Assembly (NCBI RefSeq): GCF_035917275.1
Contig: NZ_CP108508.1
Span: forward strand, 5,952,001-6,016,000
DNA length: 64,000 nucleotides
Source of the DNA: Streptomyces sp. NBC_01237
GTDB lineage: Bacteria > Actinomycetota > Actinomycetes > Streptomycetales > Streptomycetaceae
Direction of reading: 5' to 3'
Shown here: piece after piece, positions 8,637 through 17,565 of the stretch
Layout of the letters: the number at the start of each line of letters is the position of its first letter
Numbering within the stretch: the first letter of the stretch is position 1
The notes under the pieces: generated by a model
Told to the model about the DNA's origin: nothing
The model's input: only the letters and a program-made list of their open reading frames with translations
Databases searched by the model: none
Program-made: the position numbers and the translations under genes

Positions 8637-9815
8637 GTGTCGCTGCCACCCCTGGTCGAGCCAGCTGCTGAGCTCACCGTCGACGAGGTCCGCAGGTACT
8701 CCCGCCACCTGATCATCCCGGATGTCGGGATGGACGGACAGAAGCGCCTGAAGAACGCGAAGGTGCTCTGTGTGGGCGCCGGCGGGCTCGGCTCTCCGGC
8801 CCTGATGTACCTGGCCGCGGCGGGCGTCGGGACGCTCGGCATCGTGGAGTTCGACGAGGTCGACGAGTCGAACCTGCAGCGCCAGATCATCCACAGCCAG
8901 GCCGACATCGGCCGCTCCAAGGCGCAGTCCGCCAAGGACTCCGTGCTGGGCATCAACCCCTACGTGAACGTCGTCCTCCACGAAGAGCGGCTCGAAGCCG
9001 AGAACGTGATGGAGATCTTCGCGCAGTACGACCTGATCGTGGACGGCACGGACAACTTCGCCACCCGCTATCTCGTCAACGACGCCGCGGTCCTGCTGAA
9101 CAAGCCGTACGTGTGGGGCTCGATCTACCGCTTCGACGGCCAGGCATCCGTGTTCTGGTCCGAGCACGGCCCCTGCTACCGCTGCCTCTACCCGGAGCCC
9201 CCGCCCCCCGGCATGGTTCCCTCCTGCGCCGAGGGCGGCGTGCTGGGCGTGCTCTGCGCGTCCATCGGCTCCATCCAGGTCAACGAGGCCATCAAGCTGC
9301 TCGCCGGCATCGGTGACCCGCTGGTCGGCCGTCTGATGATCTACGACGCCCTGGAGATGCAGTACCGCCAGGTCAAGGTCCGCAAGGACCCCGACTGCGC
9401 GGTCTGCGGCGAGAACCCGACCGTCACCGAGCTCATCGACTACGAGGCCTTCTGCGGCGTCGTGTCCGAGGAGGCCCAGGAGGCGGCGCTCGGCTCCACG
9501 ATCACTCCTCAGCAGCTCAAGGAGTGGATCGACGCCGACGAGAAGATCGAGATCATCGACGTCCGCGAGCCGAACGAGTACGAGATCGTCTCGATCCCGG
9601 GCGCCAAGCTGATCCCGAAGAACGAGTTCCTGATGGGCAACGCCCTCACGGACCTGCCGCAGGACAAGCGCATCGTCCTGCACTGCAAGACCGGTGTCCG
9701 CAGCGCCGAGGTCCTCGCGGTCCTCAAGTCGGCGGGCTTCGCCGACGCGGTGCACGTGGGCGGCGGCGTGATCGGCTGGGTGCACCAGATCGAGCCCGAG
9801 AAGCCGGTCTACTAG
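8637..9815 (+). CDS. moeZ: Adenylyltransferase/sulfurtransferase MoeZ
   Basis: Cytoplasmic 392-residue enzyme that adenylates the C-terminal Gly-Gly of sulfur-carrier proteins (MoaD, CysO, ThiS) and passes sulfur to them. The N-terminal MoeB/ThiF E1-like domain has GAGGLGSPALMYLAAAGVG (about residues 48-66), the NLQRQ helix and the catalytic GTDNFATR region. Zinc-type cysteines sit in CYRCLYP and CAVCG. The C-terminal rhodanese domain (about 290-392) ends with LHCKTGVRSAE, where Cys (about residue 349) is the persulfide carrier. GTG 8637 follows a GAGG site. In Streptomyces one such protein is known to serve several pathways; moaE at 42535 in this window is one likely downstream partner. Confidence 0.96.
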   Translation: MSLPPLVEPAAELTVDEVRRYSRHLIIPDVGMDGQKRLKNAKVLCVGAGGLGSPALMYLAAAGVGTLGIVEFDEVDESNLQRQIIHSQADIGRSKAQSAKDSVLGINPYVNVVLHEERLEAENVMEIFAQYDLIVDGTDNFATRYLVNDAAVLLNKPYVWGSIYRFDGQASVFWSEHGPCYRCLYPEPPPPGMVPSCAEGGVLGVLCASIGSIQVNEAIKLLAGIGDPLVGRLMIYDALEMQYRQVKVRKDPDCAVCGENPTVTELIDYEAFCGVVSEEAQEAALGSTITPQQLKEWIDADEKIEIIDVREPNEYEIVSIPGAKLIPKNEFLMGNALTDLPQDKRIVLHCKTGVRSAEVLAVLKSAGFADAVHVGGGVIGWVHQIEPEKPVY

Positions 9816-9829
9816 AGCCTGAACCGAAC

Positions 9830-9864
9830 AAGGGGCCGGTCCGCGGAATGCGGGCCGGCCCCTT
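9830..9864. terminator. Bidirectional terminator between moeZ and the peptidase gene
   Basis: AAGGGGCCGG (9830-9839) pairs with CCGGCCCCTT (9855-9864) across the gap between two converging genes. Confidence 0.75.
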
Positions 9865-9924
9865 CGCATACGGAGGCGGCCCGGCCCGCACGTGCCCGGG
9901 GGCGCGAGCGGGCCGGCAGGAACG

Positions 9925-11517
9925 TTACGAGCAGGTCTTCCCGTCCGCCGGAACCTTCCCGTCCAGGAAGTAGTCGTCGACGATCGAGGTCACGCACCCG
10001 CTCTCGCCGTACGCACCGTGCCCCTCGCCCTTGTTGGTGACCATGATCCCGACGCCCTTGCCCAGCTCGTCGGCCATCTTCCGCGCGCCCTCGTACGGCG
10101 TCGCCGGGTCACCGGTCGTGCCGATCACCAGGACCGGACCGGCGCCCGGAGCGCTCGCCTCCGGGGTGTCGTGCTCACCTGCGACCGGCCACTGCGCGCA
10201 CCAGCCCGCGGTGTCCCAGGCGAGGAACGGGCCGAAGACCGGGGACAGCTGCCTGAACTCGGGCAGCAGCGCCCTGGCCTCGTCCGCCGTGGGGCGGGCC
10301 TTGGAGTCGGCGCACGAGATGGCCCGCTGCGAGTGGTTCTGGGTGTCGTAATGCCCGTTCTCGTCCCGGCCGTTGTAGGAGTCGGCCAGCTGGAGCAGCC
10401 CATTGCCCGTGCCGCTGTTCTCGGCCTCGTCGAGCGCCTCGGTCAGAGTCGGCCAGCTGCTCCTGGAATAGAGCGGGGTCACGATGCCGGTGATGGCCAG
10501 CGACTCGCTGAGCTTGCGCCCGGTGCTGGTCGGCAGCGGGTTCTTGTCGATCCGCTCCAGCAGCCGCGCGATCCGCTGGGTGCCCGCCTTCGGGTCCTGG
10601 TCCCGGTCCTTCAGGTAGTTCTCCAGCGCCCGCTGGAAGCCGGTCGCCTGATTGCGGGCATGCCCGACCCCGTCGGCCGTCGGGTCGACGACCGCGTCCA
10701 GCACGGTGCGCCCCACGTTCTTGGGGAAGAGGTGCGCGTACGTGCCGCCGAGCTCCGTACCGTAGGACATGCCGAAGTAGGAGAGCTTCCTGTCGCCGAG
10801 CACCTGCCGGATCAGGTCCAGGTCACGGGCGGCGTTCGTCGTCCCCACGTGCGGCAGGACCTCGCCCGAGCGGCGCTCGCAGCCCGCGCCGAAGTCCGCG
10901 CCGTCCTTGACGAACGCCTGCTCCTCCGCCGCCGTGTCCGGGGTCATGTCGATGCTCCGGTAGGACTGCTCCTGCTCCTCGTCGGTGCGGCAGTTCACCC
11001 CGGCGCTGGCCGCGACCCCACGTGGATCGAAACTCACCAGGTCGTAGCGGGAGTTGAGATTCCCGTACGAACCGGCGGCGCGCGGCAGTATGCCGACGCC
11101 CGAACCACCGGGCCCGCCGAAGTTGAAGAGCATCGAGCCGAGCCGGCCGCTCTTGTCCCGGGCCTGCTTGCGGATCAGCGCGATCCCGATCGTCTCGCCG
11201 GACGGCTTCGCGTAGTCCAGCGGTACGTCGACGGTCGCGCAGCGCCAGCCGGAGCCGGGGGCGGTTCCGCCTGCGGGGGCCTTGCAGCGCTTCCAGTCCG
11301 GCCGCTGGGAGGTGAGCGACGCGGGCAGCACGGGGGACTTGGGGTCGTCCGCGGGGGACGCGGTGGCGGTGGGGGTGCGGGGCGCGGCGGACCGCCCGGC
11401 CGCCGGTTCGGCCCCGGTCGTCTCCGGCTCCGAGCTGCAGCCCGCGAGGGCTCCGGCAGCCAGCAGGGCCGCCCCGGTCAGGGCCACCGCCCGACGGGTC
11501 CGTCCATGTACACGCAT
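9925..11517 (-). CDS. Secreted S33-type alpha/beta-hydrolase peptidase lipoprotein (copy 1)
   Basis: Exported tripeptidyl-aminopeptidase-like serine hydrolase of 530 residues. The start at 11517 gives a proper lipoprotein signal: basic residues, a hydrophobic stretch, then lipobox ALAGC at about residue 25. The minus-strand frame extends 75 codons further, but that part is repeat-derived. A GGGAGGG site precedes this ATG. The nucleophile elbow is FGMSYG, the acid is in TTGDPATPYEGA and the catalytic His in GEGHGAYG. A helical cap of about 150 residues lies between the elbow and the acid. Family members release N-terminal di- or tripeptides from extracellular peptides. It forms a tandem pair with the related gene upstream on the same strand (11776-13374). 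Confidence 0.88.
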   Translation of the reverse strand: MRVHGRTRRAVALTGAALLAAGALAGCSSEPETTGAEPAAGRSAAPRTPTATASPADDPKSPVLPASLTSQRPDWKRCKAPAGGTAPGSGWRCATVDVPLDYAKPSGETIGIALIRKQARDKSGRLGSMLFNFGGPGGSGVGILPRAAGSYGNLNSRYDLVSFDPRGVAASAGVNCRTDEEQEQSYRSIDMTPDTAAEEQAFVKDGADFGAGCERRSGEVLPHVGTTNAARDLDLIRQVLGDRKLSYFGMSYGTELGGTYAHLFPKNVGRTVLDAVVDPTADGVGHARNQATGFQRALENYLKDRDQDPKAGTQRIARLLERIDKNPLPTSTGRKLSESLAITGIVTPLYSRSSWPTLTEALDEAENSGTGNGLLQLADSYNGRDENGHYDTQNHSQRAISCADSKARPTADEARALLPEFRQLSPVFGPFLAWDTAGWCAQWPVAGEHDTPEASAPGAGPVLVIGTTGDPATPYEGARKMADELGKGVGIMVTNKGEGHGAYGESGCVTSIVDDYFLDGKVPADGKTCS

Positions 11518-11654
11518 GTGCTGGAATCCCTCCCGATGCCCGATGCCCGAAGTCGCGCGACGCGCCGGGCCGTACAGATGTGCGGCCATGCTAAGGGGTG
11601 TCCCGCGATCCCCGGCCGCCGATGCCCGTACGGTGATCCGCACGGCGGTCGCGG

Positions 11655-11738
11655 TGATCCGGGCGGGCGTTGGGGTGGTCCGCGCGGGGGTTGCCCTGAT
11701 CCGGGCGGGCGTTGGGGTGGTCCGGGCGGGGGTTGCCG
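11655..11738. repeat. 42-bp tandem repeat (two copies, 40/42 identical)
   Basis: Copies at 11655-11696 and 11697-11738 differ at two bases. Each copy is itself made of two similar 21-base halves beginning TGATCCGGG or TGGTCCG, and weaker half-copies extend to both sides. The repeat lies in the 258-base gap between the two S33 peptidase genes, upstream of copy 1. Confidence 0.9.
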
Positions 11739-11775
11739 TCATGCGCGTGGCCGTCGTCGGCCCGCCGGTCCGGAT

Positions 11776-13374
11776 TCAGCCGCAGACCGTGCCGGCCGCC
11801 GGGACCCTGCCGTCCAGCAAGTAGCCGTCGACCGCCTTCTGTACGCAGGCGTCGCCGCTGTTGTACGCGCCGTGTCCCTCGCCCTTGTACGTCAGCTCGA
11901 TCCCGACGCCCTTGCCCAGCTCCTCGGCCATCGCCCGTGCTCCCTTGTACGGGGTGGCCGGGTCACCGGTGTTGCCGATGACCAGGACGGGGTCCGCCCC
12001 CGGGGCGCTGACGTCCGGGGTGTCCCAGGCGCCCGCGACCGGCCAGCCGGTGCAGCTCAGCAGCCCCCAGCCCAGATAGTCGCCGAAGACCGGGGACGCC
12101 TTGCGGTACTCGGGGAGCGCGGCCTTCGTCTGCTCCAGGCTGAACCGCTGCTTGGAGTCGGCGCAGCTGATGGCGATGTTGGCGGCCGTGGAGTTGTCGT
12201 AATGGCCTTCCTTGGAACGGCCGTTGTACGAGTCGGCGAGGGCCAGGAGCAGTGCGCCGTCGCCGCCGTCCGCCTCGTCGAGGCCCTGTTCGAGCAGGGT
12301 CCAGCTCTCCTGGGAGTAGAGGGCGGAGGCGACGGCCGTGGTCGCCTGGGACTGGGTCAGCTGCCGGTCGCCCAGGCCGTCGACCGGCTGCTTCTCCAAC
12401 TGGTCCAGGAGATCGGCGATCCACTGCTCGACCTCCTTGCCGGTGGACCCGGGGAGCTTGCAGTCGTCGCGCTCCGCGCAGTCGGCGGTGAAGCTGTCGA
12501 AGGCGAGCTGGAAGCCCTTGGCCTGGTCGAGGGAGGACTGCCCCGCGTCCTGGGTGGGGTCGACCACCGCGTCCAGGACCGCCCGGCCGACGCGCCCGGG
12601 GAACAGATGGGCGTAGACGCCGCCCAGTTCGGTGCCGTACGAGATGCCGAAGTAGGAGAGCTTGTCGTCGCCGAGCACCTGCCGCATCAGATCCAGGTCA
12701 CGGGCGGCGTTCGTCGTTCCCACGAAGGGCAGTTCGGCGCCCGAGTTCTTCTCGCAGTCCGCGATGTACGACTTCTGGTCCGCGACGAGCGCCTTCTCCT
12801 CCGCGGCGTCGTCGGGGGTGGAGTCCTCCTGGTTGCGGGCGTCCATCGACGCGTTGTCCGCGCACTCGACGCCCTCGCTGCGGCCGACCCCGCGCGGGTC
12901 GAAGCTCACCAGGTCGTAGCGGGTACGGAGCTTCTCGTACTCCGTACCGAAGGCGGGCAGCGTGGCGACGCCGGAGGCGCCGGGGCCACCGAAATTGAAC
13001 AGGAGGGAACCGATCCGCCGGTCCTGGTTCCTGGCCTTTCCCCGGACCAGCGCCAGCTCGATCGTCCTGCCGTCCGGCTTCCCGTAGTCGAGCGGGGCGT
13101 CCATGAAGGAGCACTCCCAGACGGTGCCGCCGGGCAGCGGGGAGGGCGACCCGCCGCCGCCCTGGGCCTCGTTCGGAGCCGGGCAGGGCTGCCAGTCGAG
13201 CTTCTGGGACGACAGTTTCCGCGCCGTCGAGGACGGTGAGGCGGTCGATGCCTCGGAGGGCGTGGACCGGTCCGCACCGCCGCTGTCGTCGCTGTCCGAG
13301 CAGGCGGCCAGGGGCAGCAGCACGGTGGCGGTGGCAGCGAGGGCAGCGGCACGCAGGGCGGGGGAAGTCCTCAT
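11776..13374 (-). CDS. Secreted S33-type alpha/beta-hydrolase peptidase lipoprotein (copy 2)
   Basis: Paralogue of the neighbouring gene: 532 residues with the same architecture, so the pair arose by tandem duplication. The signal ends in lipobox LAAC near residue 25, followed by a disordered Ser/Asp-rich spacer. The nucleophile motif is FGISYG, the acid is in NTGDPATPYKGA and the His in GEGHGAYN. The oxyanion strand reads LLFNFGGPGASG in this copy and MLFNFGGPGGSG in copy 1. The mature proteins are expected to be membrane-anchored outside the cell and to trim peptides. The start at 13374 is the first Met of a canonical signal peptide. Confidence 0.9.
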   Translation of the reverse strand: MRTSPALRAAALAATATVLLPLAACSDSDDSGGADRSTPSEASTASPSSTARKLSSQKLDWQPCPAPNEAQGGGGSPSPLPGGTVWECSFMDAPLDYGKPDGRTIELALVRGKARNQDRRIGSLLFNFGGPGASGVATLPAFGTEYEKLRTRYDLVSFDPRGVGRSEGVECADNASMDARNQEDSTPDDAAEEKALVADQKSYIADCEKNSGAELPFVGTTNAARDLDLMRQVLGDDKLSYFGISYGTELGGVYAHLFPGRVGRAVLDAVVDPTQDAGQSSLDQAKGFQLAFDSFTADCAERDDCKLPGSTGKEVEQWIADLLDQLEKQPVDGLGDRQLTQSQATTAVASALYSQESWTLLEQGLDEADGGDGALLLALADSYNGRSKEGHYDNSTAANIAISCADSKQRFSLEQTKAALPEYRKASPVFGDYLGWGLLSCTGWPVAGAWDTPDVSAPGADPVLVIGNTGDPATPYKGARAMAEELGKGVGIELTYKGEGHGAYNSGDACVQKAVDGYLLDGRVPAAGTVCG

Positions 13375-13440
13375 GAGCCCATCGTGCGGCGGGGCACGGG
13401 GGAGCGCGCGGGGCGCGGTCCATGCGGGTGGCGCGGGGCC

Positions 13441-13535
13441 CGGTACGGCGGGGTGGGTATGGGCTGCCGCCCGGCCCCCGGTACGGCGGGGTGGGCAGGG
13501 GCTGCCGCTCGTCCCCGGTACGGCGGGTGCGCTTC
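13441..13535. repeat. 37-38-bp tandem repeat, 2.5 copies
   Basis: The core CGGTACGGCGGGGTGGG starts at 13441 and 13479, with a shorter version at 13516. The array occupies the gap between the flippase-like gene and peptidase copy 2. Confidence 0.85.
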
Positions 13536-13561
13536 TTCCCGTACGCCGGTCGGCGCGGGGG

Positions 13562-16495
13562 CTAGAGCTCGCCCTTGCGGGTCAGCTGGCTGAAGCAGAT
13601 CCAGCCGGGCAGCACCGGCAGCCACAGCGTCATCACGCGGTACAGCACCACCGCCGGCGCCGCGACCTCCTTCGGCAGGCCGACCGCGATCAGTCCCAGC
13701 GTCAGCGCGCCCTCGACCGCGCCCACGCCGCCCGGGGTCGGCGCCGCCGACCCCAGCGCGTTCCCGGCGAGGAAGACCACCGCGATGCTCGCGTAACTGA
13801 GCTGGGGGACGTCGGGGCCGCTGAACGCCCGGATCGACGCGTCCAGGCAGAGGACGAACAGGCCGGTCAGCAGCAGCATGCCGCCGATGCCGGTGAGCAG
13901 CTTCTGCGGGCGCTGCACGACATCGAGCATGCGCGGGACGACTCCGGCGAACAGTGACCGCACCCGTGTGACCACGAACTTCCGCAGGAACGGAATCGCG
14001 GTCACCACCAGCACCAGTACCGCGACCGTGAGCAGCCCGGCGATGACCGTGCGGGACGGGGTGAGCGAGTCCGGGGTCCTCTCGGTGCCGGTCAGATAGC
14101 CGAACAGCGCCAGCAGCAGGATGTGGCAGCCGAGCCCGAACAGCTGGGACGCGCCGACACTCGCGACGGCCAGTCCGGGGCGCACCCCGGAACGCTGGAG
14201 GAAGCGGGTGTTCAGCGCCACGCCGCCGACCGCCGCCGGAGCGACGATCTTCACGAACGAGCCGGCCACCTGCGCCAGCACGGTCTTGCCGAAGGGCACC
14301 CGTTCCGGCACGAAGCCCAGCAGGCTCATCGCCGCCGCGACGTAGCTCAGGGCCGAGAAGCCCAGCGCCGCCGCCACCCAGCCCCACTCCGCCTCCTCGA
14401 CGACCGTGCCGAAGTCGGCCTGGGTGATCTGGGAGATCAGGAAGTAGGCGGCGATGGAACCGGCGATGAAGCTGAGGAGGGTGCGCGGCTTGATGCGTTC
14501 GAGGCGGACCGGTTCGACCGGGGCCTGCGGCCGGATCAGCAGCACCTCGCGGCGGATCTGGGTGAGCAGATCCTCCTCGCGGGCCCCGTCCAGCGCATCG
14601 TCGATGGCCCGCTTCTCGGCCTGCTTCTCTGTGCGCAGGGACTTCCGGCCCGCCTTGCGGTCACCGGACCCGGCCGCCGCTTCGCCCGTCCCGGTGGCCC
14701 CGGAGCCGTCCGTACGCAGATGCTTGGCCGCCTGGGACGCCTCCAGCACCGCCTCGCGCTCGCGCTGCGCACGCTCGCGGGCGATCCTGCGCAGTGCCGC
14801 CCGGGTGGAGCGGCTCAGCGCGATCGGCTGGAGCAGCGGCAGGGAGTCGGCGACGGCGTCGGGCCCGAGCACGGCGAGTGCCCCGGCGACGGACCGTTCG
14901 GCTCCCACCCGCAGCCCGAGGGTGGTGAGGAGCTGGGCGACATCCATCCGCAGGACCAGATCCCCGGCCGCGATCTCCCCGCCCCGCAGATCCGTGACGA
15001 ACGCCTTGCCGGAACGGTCCACCAGGATCGCGTCACCGGTGAGCCTGCGGTGCGCGATGCGCCGGGACTGGAGCGCCTTCACCTGACGCCAGGCGCTGCG
15101 CACCAGGTCGTCGGTGATCTCCTCGTCCTCCATCGCGTCCAGGGAACGGCCGCCGATGTGCTCGTACACGAGCATCACCGCGTCGGGCCCCAGTTCGGAC
15201 GTGGCGATCAGCTTGGGCGCGTTGGCCCCGGCGGCGATCGCCGCGTAGGCGAGCAGCGCCTCCTGTTCCAGGGCCTGGCGCAGCGACTGGATGGACCGGC
15301 GCTGGGTGATGCCGCGCAGGGTGAGTCGGCGCCACACCCGGTAGAAGAACCCCTGGGCCTGCTGTTCACGGTCGACGATCGTCACATCGAGCGGAGGCCC
15401 GTCCTCCAGAGTGACCAGATAGCGCCGCCCGCGGTCGTTCTGGTCGGCGTTGTCGGGGGCGTCCTCGGCGCGCATCGCGGCGACCGGACGGAACCCGACG
15501 TGCCGCAGACCCGCCATCAGGTGCTGGCCGGTCGGCCGGACGTTGGGCGAGCCGACCGCGTACAGGGTGCCGTACGCGACGGTCCAGCCGATCAGCACGG
15601 TGAGGATGATCGAGAACGGGGTGGTGTAGCCGCCGACCAGCATCGCGAACGCGTCGAGGAGCAGGACCACCCACAGCACGACCCGCCAGCGCGGCCGTCT
15701 CGCCATGCCGACCGCCGTCATATAGGCGATGACGGGGGCGAGGTAGCCGTGCACGGGATCGGTGAGCCCGTCTCCGGGCTGCGGCTGGGTCAGCGCGTCC
15801 TGGATGGTGGCGGGGGCCGAGCCGGAGACCCAGAGGTCGGTGGCGAGCGTGACGCCGTGGGCGAGCACGGCGGCGAGCACGCCGTCCGCGATCCGCAGTC
15901 CGTCCCGTTTGACCAGGCGCTCGATGGCGAAGGCGACGGGGACGAGCAGCACGGCGATGCTGGACACCAGTCCGGCGATCTTGATCAGCAGGTCGGGTGC
16001 CTGCGCCGTGCCCTTGGAGATGTCGTTCTCAAGGCCGGTGGTGGTGTTCTGGGCGAAGACGGCGATGGTGAACAGGACGACGATCGCGAGGATGCCGATG
16101 AGGAGCCGCAGAAGATCGGAAGGGCGGTGGACCCGCGCGGGAAGGAGCGGCTCGTCGCCGGAGACCCGGTCGGTCAGCTCGCTCTCGACGGTCGCGAGGG
16201 TCGAGCCGGAGAGACGGTCGGGCTCGCGCTCAGGTCCGTCCGGTACGCCGGGTGAGGCCGGTCCGCCAGGTCCGCGAGGTGCGTCCGGTCCGTCGGGTGC
16301 GGCGGCCGGTGCGGCGGTTCGGGCCGCTTGTTCCGGTGCGGAACCGGCGGTGCCGTCGGCAGTGTCCCCAGCGGCGTTCCCGGTGGTGTCCGACGCGTGC
16401 GGGCGCGATTCGGCATCGGGGGCGTCCGCCCCCTTCGGTGGCTGCACGCCCTGCTCCTTCGTCGCCTCTGAATCGTCTTCGTGGTCTCGTATCAC
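13562..16495 (-). CDS. Large membrane protein: kinase-like domain fused to flippase-like (LPG synthase TM) domain
   Basis: Protein of 977 residues. The first ~120 are disordered and Ala/Pro/Asp-rich. Residues ~130-300 hold about six membrane helices. Residues ~360-600 resemble a protein-kinase/aminoglycoside-phosphotransferase fold: AYAAIAAGANAPKLI, VMLVYEHIGGRSLD, the catalytic-loop-like IAHRRLTGDAILVD and FVTDLRGGEIAAGD where DFG would be. The HRD and DFG motifs are degenerate, so it may be a pseudokinase. The C-terminal ~300 residues match the lysylphosphatidylglycerol-synthase membrane (YbhN, UPF0104) family with ~8 helices and GSAAPTPGGVGAVEG. The role may be lipid flipping coupled to nucleotide or polyprenol sensing. 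The GTG start at 16495 has only a weak ribosome-binding site. Confidence 0.82.
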   Translation of the reverse strand: MIRDHEDDSEATKEQGVQPPKGADAPDAESRPHASDTTGNAAGDTADGTAGSAPEQAARTAAPAAAPDGPDAPRGPGGPASPGVPDGPEREPDRLSGSTLATVESELTDRVSGDEPLLPARVHRPSDLLRLLIGILAIVVLFTIAVFAQNTTTGLENDISKGTAQAPDLLIKIAGLVSSIAVLLVPVAFAIERLVKRDGLRIADGVLAAVLAHGVTLATDLWVSGSAPATIQDALTQPQPGDGLTDPVHGYLAPVIAYMTAVGMARRPRWRVVLWVVLLLDAFAMLVGGYTTPFSIILTVLIGWTVAYGTLYAVGSPNVRPTGQHLMAGLRHVGFRPVAAMRAEDAPDNADQNDRGRRYLVTLEDGPPLDVTIVDREQQAQGFFYRVWRRLTLRGITQRRSIQSLRQALEQEALLAYAAIAAGANAPKLIATSELGPDAVMLVYEHIGGRSLDAMEDEEITDDLVRSAWRQVKALQSRRIAHRRLTGDAILVDRSGKAFVTDLRGGEIAAGDLVLRMDVAQLLTTLGLRVGAERSVAGALAVLGPDAVADSLPLLQPIALSRSTRAALRRIARERAQREREAVLEASQAAKHLRTDGSGATGTGEAAAGSGDRKAGRKSLRTEKQAEKRAIDDALDGAREEDLLTQIRREVLLIRPQAPVEPVRLERIKPRTLLSFIAGSIAAYFLISQITQADFGTVVEEAEWGWVAAALGFSALSYVAAAMSLLGFVPERVPFGKTVLAQVAGSFVKIVAPAAVGGVALNTRFLQRSGVRPGLAVASVGASQLFGLGCHILLLALFGYLTGTERTPDSLTPSRTVIAGLLTVAVLVLVVTAIPFLRKFVVTRVRSLFAGVVPRMLDVVQRPQKLLTGIGGMLLLTGLFVLCLDASIRAFSGPDVPQLSYASIAVVFLAGNALGSAAPTPGGVGAVEGALTLGLIAVGLPKEVAAPAVVLYRVMTLWLPVLPGWICFSQLTRKGEL

Positions 16496-16668
16496 CGGTC
16501 ACCGCCCGCATGATGGTGGCACGGGCCGCAGACAGAGGGGGGCATCAGGGTGCGTCGCACAGGTGCGAGATGCGCAAGATACGCTCCTTTGTGCCCACAC
16601 GCACGCTCTGTGCGCGGCCGGACACGGATTCGGCGGAACTGTCGGTGGCGTACGGCAGGATGGGCCGG

Positions 16669-17127
16669 ATGAGCGAAGACCGGGAGACTCAGGACCGGGC
16701 GGGCGGGGGCGGTGGCGAATCGGCACCGCCCGGCGCCGAGCTGCCGGAGTACGCGGAACGGGTCCTGGATGTCGCCGACCTGATTCCGCCCGGCCGCGTC
16801 ATGACGTACGGCGATGTCGCCGAATGGCTGGGCGACGGCGGCCCCCGGCAGGTCGGCCGGGTCATGGCGCTGTACGGCTCCGCGGTGCCGTGGTGGCGCG
16901 TGGTGCGGGCCGACGGGGCGATGCTCCCCGGCCATGAACTGCGGGCGCTGGACCACTACCGAGAGGAAGGCACCCCGCTGCGCGGGGCGTCCCGCGCCGC
17001 CGCCGGACATGTGCCGCGCCTCGACATGAGACAGGCACGGTGGGACGGGGTGACCGGCGGGACCGGTGCCATCGGTGGGGGCGGCGGGACCCGTGGTCCG
17101 GACGGGGGCGAGGAAGCTCACATCTGA
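16669..17127 (+). CDS. Alkyltransferase-like protein (ATL, MGMT fold without the acceptor Cys)
   Basis: DNA-binding protein of 152 residues related to O6-alkylguanine-DNA alkyltransferase. The MGMT C-terminal fold is clear: RVMTYGDVAEWLG, GGPRQVGRVM with the Arg-finger helix, then VPWWRVVRADG. In true MGMT the last motif is PCHRV and its Cys accepts the alkyl group; here Cys and His are both Trp (residues 75-76). Proteins of this class bind alkylated bases, bend DNA and hand the lesion to nucleotide excision repair. An ATG at 16660 is an alternative start. It is divergent from the flippase-like gene and lies upstream of the adnAB repair genes. Confidence 0.9.
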   Translation: MSEDRETQDRAGGGGGESAPPGAELPEYAERVLDVADLIPPGRVMTYGDVAEWLGDGGPRQVGRVMALYGSAVPWWRVVRADGAMLPGHELRALDHYREEGTPLRGASRAAAGHVPRLDMRQARWDGVTGGTGAIGGGGGTRGPDGGEEAHI

Positions 17128-17279
17128 CAGCTTCGGCCATCCGGCTCTCCCAGCGGCGCCGCCGGGCGCGTACGGGAAACGCGTCGGGGCCCCGGACCGG
17201 TCCGGTCGACCGCCCGAGGCGCCCCGGACCGGCCTGTCGCCCCCGACCGGTCCGCACGACCCCCTCCGGCCGTCGGACC

Positions 17280-17423
17280 CGCTCGTCCCGGCGATCCTGA
17301 CCATCCCGCCGGAACCGACCGTCCCGGCAGACCCGACCGTCCCGGCGAACCTGACCATCCCGGCGGACCCGATCGTTCCGTCGGACCCGACCATCCCGGC
17401 AGACCTGATCGTTCCGGTCGGCC
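17280..17423. repeat. 18-bp tandem repeat, 8 imperfect units, between ATL and adnA
   Basis: Eight contiguous 18-base units (consensus near CGACCATCCCGGCGGACC) fill 17280-17423 within the 438-base gap before adnA. Read on the plus strand in frame with an ORF that ends at 17569, the units encode six-residue repeats of the form T-(V/I)-P-A-D-P. The rest of the gap (17128-17279 and 17424-17565) shows no feature I can support except the adnA start region. Confidence 0.9.
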
Positions 17424-17565
17424 GAGCGACCCCGGCCGACCGGATACGTGACGAGGGACGCAACGGACTCGCCGCCTCCCGCGCCACCGCTGGCGTAGCG
17501 TCGTCAACGCGCGGCACGCTCCGCCCCTCTCCTCACCAGCACACCCACCAGGACCGGCGACCCAC

